A stretch of DNA of 7,697 nucleotides, from contig DAAK01000091.1 in assembly GCA_001701075.1 (NCBI GenBank), forward strand, positions 1-7,697. Reading direction: 5' to 3'. Under the pieces are notes generated by a model. That model searched no databases, was not told where the DNA came from, and worked only from the letters and a program-made list of their open reading frames with translations. This DNA is from Bacteroidales bacterium GP3. GTDB lineage: Bacteria > Bacteroidota > Bacteroidia > Bacteroidales > Muribaculaceae. Every line of letters begins with the position of its first letter. Within the stretch, counting starts at the first letter, position 1. Both the position numbers and the translations under genes were made by a program. Shown here one piece after another: positions 1 through 5,356 of this stretch.

Positions 1-825
1 GAACAACTCCTGGAAGCAGGATGCCACTTCGGCCACCTCAAGCGCAAATGGAACCCGGCTATGGAGCCGTACATTTTCATGGAGCGCAACGGAATCCACA
101 TCATCGACCTCTATAAGACAGCTGCTAAGATCGACGAAGCAGCTGCAGCTCTCAAGCAGATCGCAAAGAGCGGCAAAAAAGTACTCTTCGTAGCTACAAA
201 GAAGCAGGCTAAGGAAGCTATCGCTGAAAAAGCTGGTGCAATCGGAATGCCTTACGTAATCGAACGCTGGCCAGGCGGCATGCTCACCAACTTCCCGACT
301 ATCCGCAAGGCTGTCAAGAAGATGACTACCATCGACAAGATGGAAAAAGACGGCACTTTCGACAACCTCAGCAAGCGCGAAAAACTCCAGATCACTCGTC
401 AGCGTGCTAAACTCGAGAAAAACCTCGGTTCTATCGCCGACCTCGGTCGTCTGCCGAGCGCTCTCTTCGTAGTTGACGTAATGAAAGAGCACATTGCAGT
501 TGCTGAAGCTAACCGTCTCGGTATTCCAGTATTTGCAATGGTCGACACTAACTCAGATCCAAGCAACGTAGACTTCGTCATTCCGGCTAACGATGACGCA
601 TCTCGCTCTATCGAAATCGTTCTCGACGCTCTCTGCTCTGCTATGGCAGAAGGTCTTCAGGAACGCAGCATCGAGAAAGCTGATGCAGAAGAGAAGGAAG
701 AAGGCGCAGAGGCTAACCCTGGAAAGCGTCGCCGCGTTCGTCGCACAGCTCCCGCTGCTGAGGCTCCCGCTGAGACTCCAGCTGAAGCTCCCGCTGCTGA
801 AGCAGAAGCTCCTGCCGCTGAGTAA
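1..825 (+). CDS. rpsB: 30S ribosomal protein S2 (5'-truncated by the window edge)
   Basis: This is ribosomal protein S2 of the small subunit, which binds the 30S body near S1 and 16S rRNA and is needed for translation. The reading frame is open from base 1, so 274 residues are visible. They begin EQLLEAGCHFGHLKRKWNP, which matches the S2 N-terminus after its first handful of residues; the real start lies just outside. The ATG at 61 is internal and not the start. Family landmarks in order are the HFGH block (visible residues 9-12), ERWPGGMLTNFPTIRK (about 88-103), and the C-terminal NRLGIPVFAMVDTNSDP and PANDDA region (about 170-200). The protein ends in a basic cluster (about 241-249) followed by an Ala/Pro/Glu tail (250-274), a low-complexity extension beyond the conserved core. 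tsf follows after 85 nt with no strong terminator, so an rpsB-tsf operon is expected. Identification is secure. Confidence 0.98.
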   Translation, partial: EQLLEAGCHFGHLKRKWNPAMEPYIFMERNGIHIIDLYKTAAKIDEAAAALKQIAKSGKKVLFVATKKQAKEAIAEKAGAIGMPYVIERWPGGMLTNFPTIRKAVKKMTTIDKMEKDGTFDNLSKREKLQITRQRAKLEKNLGSIADLGRLPSALFVVDVMKEHIAVAEANRLGIPVFAMVDTNSDPSNVDFVIPANDDASRSIEIVLDALCSAMAEGLQERSIEKADAEEKEEGAEANPGKRRRVRRTAPAAEAPAETPAEAPAAEAEAPAAE

Positions 826-834
826 GCGCATGGC

Positions 835-863
835 TTAAGGGTTATAGACTTTTTGACCCTTAA
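835..863 (+). promoter_or_regulatory. Hairpin in the rpsB-tsf spacer (possible attenuator or mRNA-processing element)
   Basis: An 8-bp perfect inverted repeat, TTAAGGGT at 835-842 with ACCCTTAA at 856-863, can extend inward by a T-G wobble and an A-T pair, leaving a 9-nt loop. It starts ten bases after the rpsB stop. The run after the stem is A-rich with no clean T-tract, so it is not a standard intrinsic terminator. A site that partly terminates or stabilises mRNA between rpsB and tsf is possible, because these genes are often expressed unequally from one operon in bacteria; that role is inference. Confidence 0.5.
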
Positions 864-906
864 ACTTTGTAATCTTTTAAACATTTAAACTTCTAAACCA
901 TTCAAC
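858..906 (+). repeat. Octamer array (NNNTAAAC-like) just before tsf
   Basis: Four contiguous 8-base units lie immediately upstream of tsf: TTTTAAAC (875-882), ATTTAAAC (883-890), TTCTAAAC (891-898) and the degenerate CATTCAAC (899-906). A related CCTTAAAC sits at 858-865. The last unit ends four bases before the tsf ATG, so the array occupies the ribosome-loading region. It could be a slippage-derived repeat or an unstructured AT-rich leader that helps initiation. Function is unknown. Confidence 0.55.
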
Positions 907-910
907 AAAA

Positions 911-1903
911 ATGGCAGTATCTATAGAAGATATCAAAAAACTGCGCAACTTGACTGGCGCAGGCATGATGGACTGCAAGAACGCCCTTGCTGAGACAGGT
1001 GGCGACATCGAGGCTTCCATCGAAATCATCCGCAAGAAAGGACAGGCTGTAGCCGCTAAGCGTGAAGACCGCGAGGCTGCTGAAGGTTGCGTTCTCGCTG
1101 GCACTAAGGAAGGCTTCGCTGCTATCGTTGCCCTCAAGTGCGAGACTGACTTCGTAGCTAAAAACGAATCCTTCCGTGCCCTCACCAAGAAGATCCTTGA
1201 CGCAGCTGTTGCAGCTGGCGCTAAGACTCTCGACGAAGTGAAAAACCTTCCTCTTGAAGGTCGCACTGTAGCAGAACTCGTGACTGACGAGATCGGCAAG
1301 ACAGGCGAGAAAATGGAACTCGGTGCTTATGAATGTGTAGAGGCTCCATCTGTAGCAGCTTACGAACACCTTGGCAACAAGCTCGCCACTATCGTTGGTC
1401 TCAGCGTTCCTGGCGTAAGCACTGCTGTAGGTCGCGAAATCTGTATGCAGGTTGCTGCTATGAATCCTATCGCAATCGACCGTGACCACGTTGACGCTCA
1501 CATCGTAGAAGGCGAACTTAAGGTAGCTGTAGAGAAGACTAAGGAAGAGCAGGTGAAGAAAGCTGTTGAGGCTGCTATCCGAAAGGCTGGTATCAATCCT
1601 AACCTCGTAGACAGCGCTGACCACGTTGAGAGCAACATCGCTAAGGGATGGCTCACACGCGAAGAGGCTGACAAGGCTGCTGAGATCGCAGCTAAGGTAG
1701 GTGCAGAAAAAGCTGCAAACCTTCCCGAAGCTATGATCAAGAACATTGCAAATGGTCGTCTCAACAAGTTCTTCAAGGAATCTTGCCTGATGGAACAGGA
1801 ATACCACCGCGATGCAAAACTCACAGTTGGCCAGTATCTGAACGGCGAGGTTAAGGGCTGTGTAGTGGTTGACTTCAAGCGTGTAAACCTCAATCAGGAC
1901 TGA
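911..1903 (+). CDS. tsf: Translation elongation factor Ts
   Basis: EF-Ts is the cytoplasmic nucleotide-exchange factor that releases GDP from EF-Tu so that it can bind GTP and aminoacyl-tRNA again. The 330-residue product has the N-terminal UBA-like segment with LRNLTGAGMMDCKNAL (residues 11-26), the signature TDFVAKN (79-85) that contacts EF-Tu, the duplicated core, and the late RLNKFFKESCLMEQEY segment typical of the family. The length is in the longer range seen in Bacteroidota (E. coli EF-Ts is shorter). The ATG at 911 gives the standard MAVSIEDIKKLR start and follows CAACAAAA, an A-rich leader without a Shine-Dalgarno sequence, as usual in this phylum. It lies 85 nt after rpsB, with which it is probably co-transcribed, and it ends 19 nt before a strong terminator. 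Codon use resembles that of rpsB and fits high expression. Confidence 0.98.
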   Translation: MAVSIEDIKKLRNLTGAGMMDCKNALAETGGDIEASIEIIRKKGQAVAAKREDREAAEGCVLAGTKEGFAAIVALKCETDFVAKNESFRALTKKILDAAVAAGAKTLDEVKNLPLEGRTVAELVTDEIGKTGEKMELGAYECVEAPSVAAYEHLGNKLATIVGLSVPGVSTAVGREICMQVAAMNPIAIDRDHVDAHIVEGELKVAVEKTKEEQVKKAVEAAIRKAGINPNLVDSADHVESNIAKGWLTREEADKAAEIAAKVGAEKAANLPEAMIKNIANGRLNKFFKESCLMEQEYHRDAKLTVGQYLNGEVKGCVVVDFKRVNLNQD

Positions 1904-1922
1904 TTAATTTCAACCCTATATC

Positions 1923-1955
1923 AAGGGCTCGCAAACAAGCGAGCCCTTTTTTTTG
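1923..1955 (+). terminator. Rho-independent terminator of the rpsB-tsf operon
   Basis: GGGCTCGC (1925-1932) pairs perfectly with GCGAGCCC (1939-1946) around the 6-nt loop AAACAA. Two flanking A-T pairs extend the stem, and eight T residues follow (1947-1954). It starts about 20 nt after the tsf stop. Confidence 0.93.
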
Positions 1956-2038
1956 TTTATATATGTGGATATATGTCTCAATTAGACATCAATCTTAATA
2001 TTAACCTGAAAAAATACCACCATTATAAGCTAATGACT

Positions 2039-3748
2039 ATGAAAAAAGATAATAATCCGACATTTTCTGTAGAAATAACCGAAAATGATCAGTACTTCAA
2101 AAACATCCCTAAATCGCTAAATGCAATACTCGAGGCATCGGTATGCAGGAACTGGGATCTACCCTCCTTATCTGACTATAAAGGAGCCACAAGTACTTTC
2201 GGACAAGTTGCTGAAACAATAGAAAAGCTGCACATTCTCTTCGAAGCAGCCGGAGTGAAACAAGGCGACAAAATAGCAATTTGCGGAAAGAATTCAGCAA
2301 ACTGGGCTATTGCATTTATTGCCTGTATTACTGCCGGAGCAGTCGCTGTTCCAATCCTGCACGAATTCAAGTCGGAGACAATACATCACCTCATAAACCA
2401 TTCGGATGCAAAACTCCTTTTTGTCGACGAAGCCATCTGGAAACAGATTGACAAACTCGACCTCCCGATTCTTGAAGGAGTAATCTTCATCAGTGAATTG
2501 GGGATGCCATACTCTAAGTCGGAAAATCTATCAACAACTCACGATAATATCGATAAATTCTTCAAGGATAAATATCCACATGGATTCTCTTCCAAGGATA
2601 TTCATTGGTTTAAAGACAATCCTGACGACCTTGCAGTGATAAACTACACATCAGGATCAACGGGCATGAGCAAAGGCGTGATGCTCCCATTCCGTTCCAT
2701 TTGGAGCAACATCAAATTCTGTATGGAGTTCCTTACCTTCTTACGCCCGGGAGATGGCGTATTAAACATGCTTCCCCTTGCTCACCTCTACGGAATGGTC
2801 ATTGAAATGCTTCACCCATTCGCAAAGGGATGCCATTGCACCTTCCTTGGACGCACCCCCTCCCCTGCTATTCTCCTTGCCGCTTTTGCTGATGTGCAGC
2901 CAAAGCTCATCATTACGGTTCCTCTCGTGCTTGAGAAAATAGTCAAGACTAAGGTATTCCCCGTAATAGAGCAACCTAAGATGAAGTTGCTGCTTAAGCT
3001 CCCCATCATCAAGGGTATCATTCTGGGTAAGATAAAAAGTCAGCTTATCAAGGCTCTTGGAGGTCGAGTAAAACAGGTCATTATCGGAGGAGCGGCCCTC
3101 AATGCAGAGGTCGGGGAGTTTCTCACAAGCATCAAGTTTCCAGTTACTGTCGGCTACGGCATGACCGAATGTGGCCCTCTCATCACATATGAGACTCCTG
3201 ACAAAGAAAAACCCGGCACCGTTGGTAAGATAGTGGAGCGTATGGAAGCCCGTATTGATTCTCCAGATCCTGCTACCATACCCGGCAATCTTTGGGTAAA
3301 GGGCGACAATGTGATGAAAGGATACTACAAGAATCCGGAAGCCACCAAAGAGGTAATGAAAAAAGACGGATGGATGAACACAGGCGACCTCGTCACTTGC
3401 GACAGCGAAGGAAACATCAGGATTATGGGAAGGTCAAAGACCATGATTCTCGGACCTTCAGGACAGAATATATATCCGGAGGAAATTGAACAGAAGATTA
3501 ACAACCTTCCATATGTAATAGAATCTGTAGTTATCGACGACAATGGAAAACTCGTGGCTCTCATATATCCCGATTTCGACGCTCTGAAAAAAGATGGGAA
3601 GGATCCCGACAAAGCTATGGACGAAGACCTCAAGCTTCTCAATCCTCAGCTCCCCTCCTACTCCAAGATTTCTGAAATACGAATCTTCGATAAGGAATTC
3701 GAGAAGACTCCCAAGCGCAGCATCAAACGCTTCCTTTACCAACCATGA
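2039..3748 (+). CDS. AMP-forming long-chain acyl-CoA synthetase-like protein
   Basis: This is an ANL-superfamily enzyme expected to activate a fatty acid with ATP to acyl-AMP and then transfer it to CoA. Motifs are in order: the P-loop INYTSGSTGMSKGVM (about residues 202-216), GYGMTE (about 372-377), WMNTGDL (about 445-451, with the ATP-ribose Asp), and the hinge GRSKTMILGPSGQNIYPEEIE. The C-terminal EKTPKRSIKRFLYQP carries a candidate catalytic Lys (K563). That ending resembles the TPxxKxKR form of the LACS group rather than the PKxxxGK form of FadD-like ligases. The frame is open back to an ATG at 1973, giving 591 residues, but its first 20 codons are AT-rich and begin only 18 nt after the upstream T-tract. 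From memory, Bacteroidales relatives begin close to the YFKNIPKSLN segment, so I prefer ATG 2039 (569 aa); 2033 is equally possible. It is a single-gene unit with terminators on both sides. Substrate chain length cannot be read from sequence. Confidence 0.9.
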   Translation: MKKDNNPTFSVEITENDQYFKNIPKSLNAILEASVCRNWDLPSLSDYKGATSTFGQVAETIEKLHILFEAAGVKQGDKIAICGKNSANWAIAFIACITAGAVAVPILHEFKSETIHHLINHSDAKLLFVDEAIWKQIDKLDLPILEGVIFISELGMPYSKSENLSTTHDNIDKFFKDKYPHGFSSKDIHWFKDNPDDLAVINYTSGSTGMSKGVMLPFRSIWSNIKFCMEFLTFLRPGDGVLNMLPLAHLYGMVIEMLHPFAKGCHCTFLGRTPSPAILLAAFADVQPKLIITVPLVLEKIVKTKVFPVIEQPKMKLLLKLPIIKGIILGKIKSQLIKALGGRVKQVIIGGAALNAEVGEFLTSIKFPVTVGYGMTECGPLITYETPDKEKPGTVGKIVERMEARIDSPDPATIPGNLWVKGDNVMKGYYKNPEATKEVMKKDGWMNTGDLVTCDSEGNIRIMGRSKTMILGPSGQNIYPEEIEQKINNLPYVIESVVIDDNGKLVALIYPDFDALKKDGKDPDKAMDEDLKLLNPQLPSYSKISEIRIFDKEFEKTPKRSIKRFLYQP

Positions 3749-3809
3749 CCAACTGCATGTGATCTCCTAAACTCTATAAGTCAGCCCCAAGGACTGGAAA
3801 TAATGTCTA

Positions 3810-3837
3810 CCCCGTGCCAAGGCGCGGGGCATTTTTT
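3810..3837 (+). terminator. Rho-independent terminator after the acyl-CoA synthetase gene
   Basis: CCCCGTGC (3810-3817) pairs with GCGCGGGG (3822-3829), with one T-G wobble, around a CAAG tetraloop (3818-3821). CA and six T residues (3832-3837) follow. It lies about 60 nt after the stop codon. Confidence 0.88.
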
Positions 3838-4062
3838 ACTCTATAAAAAGTCTCGATTCAGGAGGAATGTAATTTTTTCTTCAAAAAAATCACATTAAAA
3901 AATATGTTTCTTAACATGAAACAACAATGAAATAATATGCAACATTTATGAAATATTATTGAAATCATTAATAATTGTGTCAATTTGCCACAATAATAGA
4001 TATTTTTAATAATTATTGTATCTTTTTGAAATAGATTCTTAATTTGATTGTAAAAAAGATAT
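3838..4062. other. AT-rich intergenic block with small palindromes, no gene seen
   Basis: This block of about 225 bases is strongly AT-rich and has no open frame worth calling on either strand. It contains an 8-bp inverted repeat AATAATAT/ATATTATT (3931-3938 and 3953-3960), a 6-bp one ATTGTG/CACAAT (3974-3979 and 3989-3994), and the perfect palindrome AATAATTATT (4008-4017). It lies directly upstream of the promoter at 4063-4093, so it may act as an upstream activating or protein-binding region; that is inference. Confidence 0.5.
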
Positions 4063-4093
4063 TTGGAAAGTTAAGAAATATGTATTAACTTTG
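4063..4093 (+). promoter_or_regulatory. Bacteroidota-type sigma-ABfr promoter for the 4099-4420 RNA
   Basis: The -33 element TTG (4063-4065) and the -7 element TAACTTTG (4086-4093) match the Bacteroidota consensus TTG / TAnnTTTG with a 20-nt spacer. Transcription would start around 4098-4101, exactly where a hairpin begins. No protein gene follows on this strand for over 1 kb, which supports a promoter for a non-coding RNA. Confidence 0.75.
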
Positions 4094-4098
4094 CATTC

Positions 4099-4420
4099 GA
4101 AATCAAGAGAGATTTCTTAGTAGCCTCATACGAGGCCGGATGGATTTAAAAATATATCGTAATACATTCGAACCTAATACATGAAATTTTGGGACTGCAC
4201 CTGTGAAGGCCATGGAGCGGCGGAGGCCATAATACAAGTACCTAAACATTATACCTGAAACGCCTGAAACAATCTTTTGCTAACCTTTTACGATTTAAAG
4301 AAAATCGAAATTTGAGATCTAAGACTCCGCCGCGGTCCCCAAATTTAAAGATAGAAATAATTCAATTTTACTAATCTGAATATGAGAAGGGCTTCCCCAA
4401 GGGGAAGCCCTAATTTATTT
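4099..4420 (+). ncRNA. Probable structured non-coding RNA, family not assigned
   Basis: A consensus promoter, several helices and a terminator occur in order on one strand, defining a transcript of about 310-320 nt. Helices seen: a 5' hairpin GAAATC/GATTTC (4099-4104 and 4111-4116); GCCTC-ATAC-GAGGC (4123-4136); a long-range helix pairing 4184-4196 with 4334-4346 (12 of 13 pairs including one G-U); its continuation, a perfect 9-bp GCGGCGGAG (4217-4225) with CTCCGCCGC (4325-4333), with 20 extra bases on the 5' side only; and CGATTT/AAATCG (4291-4296 and 4302-4307). The enclosed loop of about 99 nt is AT-rich. The GC-rich pairing segments stand out from AT-rich surroundings, as expected for selected helices. 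I see no tmRNA, RNase P RNA or SRP RNA hallmarks. A diverged 6S RNA or a Bacteroidales-specific RNA such as the Bacteroidales-1 motif are open alternatives. The mature 3' end could be near 4350 instead. Confidence 0.62.
4388..4420 (+). terminator. Terminator hairpin of the non-coding RNA
   Basis: GGGCTTCCC (4389-4397) pairs perfectly with GGGAAGCCC (4402-4410) around CAAG, and A4388-T4411 extends the stem. The tail TAATTTATTT is T-rich but interrupted, so termination may be less efficient than at the other sites. Read on the minus strand the tail is poorer, so the plus strand is favoured. Confidence 0.75.
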
Positions 4421-4447
4421 AGATCACTTTCAGAATCCGTTTATCAA

Positions 4448-4531
4448 TTTAATATTTAATATTTAATATTTAATATTTAATCTTTAGTCTTTAATCTTTA
4501 GTCTTTAGTCTTTAATATTTAATATTTAACA
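4448..4531. repeat. Heptamer tandem repeat, 12 units
   Basis: Twelve contiguous 7-bp units run in the order 4x TTTAATA, TTTAATC, TTTAGTC, TTTAATC, 2x TTTAGTC, 2x TTTAATA, and a final TTTAACA. The array lies between the RNA terminator and the stop codon of the minus-strand NYN gene, starting one base beyond that stop. Variation is confined to positions 5 and 7 of the unit except for the last copy. It is probably a slippage-prone minisatellite that varies between strains. No hairpin potential or coding use is seen. Confidence 0.9.
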
Positions 4532-4532
4532 A

Positions 4533-5180
4533 TTAGAATTCAGACCCCAGACCCAATGCAGGCTCCTTGAGCTTATACAGAAGTTCATTCTGAAGCTCAG
4601 GATGGTCATATACGATATGTGAGAGTTCCCAATGATGTCCCGCTTCTTCCTTAAGCAATGGAGATGTAGCGTCAACGTCTGTAAGATTCCATGTTAGAAG
4701 CACAGTCTTTATCTTCAGGGCTTTCAGCTTTCTCACAAGCATCTCATGGTCGGCATCTCCAGTGATTAGCACAACATAGTCGAACTTGCGGAATGTTGCC
4801 AGTTCATAAGCCTCCAGAGCGAACCAAACGTCCACACCCTTCTCGACAACCTGAACGACTCCATCTTTCTCCACTTCGCGCAAATGCTTATAGTGAAACA
4901 CTACATCATTTTCAATTAGTGAGTCTTCAAACTTTCTCTCATTATAAAGGAGTTTCTTATCGTAAGCTTCCTTCACACGATAACGTCCACGGAAATAATG
5001 TGCCTCCGTTATCTGGCAATCAGATTGGTCCACGTCTTCTTCCATTGCAAGACGAAAGGTGATGAAGTCAAACAGCGACTTCACGCGAATGATTGAATTC
5101 TCCGATTTTTTAAGGGCCCTGTTGACCTTGGCATAGTAACCGCCATCGATAAACACCCCGATAGATATATATCCAAGCAT
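4533..5180 (-). CDS. NYN-domain (PIN-like, LabA/DUF88-type) putative ribonuclease
   Basis: The 215-residue product has the NYN fold layout of a metal-dependent RNase-like domain. It starts MLGYISIGVFIDGGYYAKVN with acidic D12, continues with AHYFRGR (60-66), KGVDVWFALEAYELA (114-128, D117), and DYVVLITGDADHEMLVRKLKALKIKTVLLTW (134-164, D142 and D144). These aspartates fit the conserved acidic metal site of the family, so catalytic competence is plausible, but the RNA target is unknown. There is no signal peptide or membrane segment. The frame stays open upstream to an ATG at 5348, but that extension is Lys-rich, AT-biased and runs into the folD promoter, so the ATG at 5180, just before the family core, is preferred. 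It is a single gene, divergent from folD, and its 3' end abuts a heptamer array. I see no convincing promoter of its own. Confidence 0.88.
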   Translation of the reverse strand: MLGYISIGVFIDGGYYAKVNRALKKSENSIIRVKSLFDFITFRLAMEEDVDQSDCQITEAHYFRGRYRVKEAYDKKLLYNERKFEDSLIENDVVFHYKHLREVEKDGVVQVVEKGVDVWFALEAYELATFRKFDYVVLITGDADHEMLVRKLKALKIKTVLLTWNLTDVDATSPLLKEEAGHHWELSHIVYDHPELQNELLYKLKEPALGLGSEF

Positions 5181-5299
5181 AAGTATATCGTTTTCTAAAT
5201 TTCTATTTTTTTTGATTTTAAATTTTTTCTCACTTAAAGAAAAACGCGTCTGACAACGTTTCTGTTCGACAGTGAGCCAATTATATTTACACTTCCTTT

Positions 5300-5329
5300 T
5301 TGCCGATAGAGAAAAAATCACTAATTTTG
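5300..5329 (+). promoter_or_regulatory. Bacteroidota-type promoter of folD
   Basis: The -33 TTG (5300-5302, in a T-run) and -7 TAATTTTG (5322-5329) are a full consensus match with a 19-nt spacer. The start of transcription would be about 5334-5340, leaving a leader of roughly 20 nt before the ATG at 5357. This fixes the folD start, since any longer frame would begin inside the promoter. Confidence 0.78.
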
Positions 5330-5356
5330 CATTTGAAACAATACACAACTAAAAAT

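Noticed and set aside
835..863. A full intrinsic terminator between rpsB and tsf
   Set aside because: The stem is AT-rich at its base and is followed by AAACTTTG instead of a T-tract, so it is listed only as a possible attenuator.
902..1807. A 301-residue open frame antisense to tsf
   Set aside because: It lies wholly opposite a certain, highly expressed gene whose biased codons leave few stops on the other strand. The translation is Ser/Val/Phe-rich with no family motif.
1960..1967. TATATGTG as a -7 element for the acyl-CoA synthetase gene
   Set aside because: It has one mismatch to TAnnTTTG and no TTG at the right distance, because that position falls in the terminator stem.
4099..4420. 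tmRNA, RNase P RNA or SRP RNA for the structured RNA
   Set aside because: No tRNA-like ends or tag frame, no GGAAAGTCCGGGC-type RNase P core, and no SRP GGAA-tetraloop helix with its conserved flanks were seen.
4448..4531. CRISPR array for the tandem repeat
   Set aside because: The units are 7 bp and contiguous, without spacers, and no cas genes are nearby.
4793..5062. An 89-residue open frame antisense to the NYN gene
   Set aside because: It overlaps the conserved NYN core and has low-complexity composition; no support for expression.
5279..5286. A minus-strand -7 element (TATAATTG) for the NYN gene
   Set aside because: It has one mismatch and no TTG on the minus strand about 20 nt upstream. 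It is too weak to call.
5181..5348. A longer NYN-gene start at 5348, adding 56 residues
   Set aside because: The extension is AT-driven and Lys-rich, lies across the folD promoter and precedes a family core that starts naturally at 5180.
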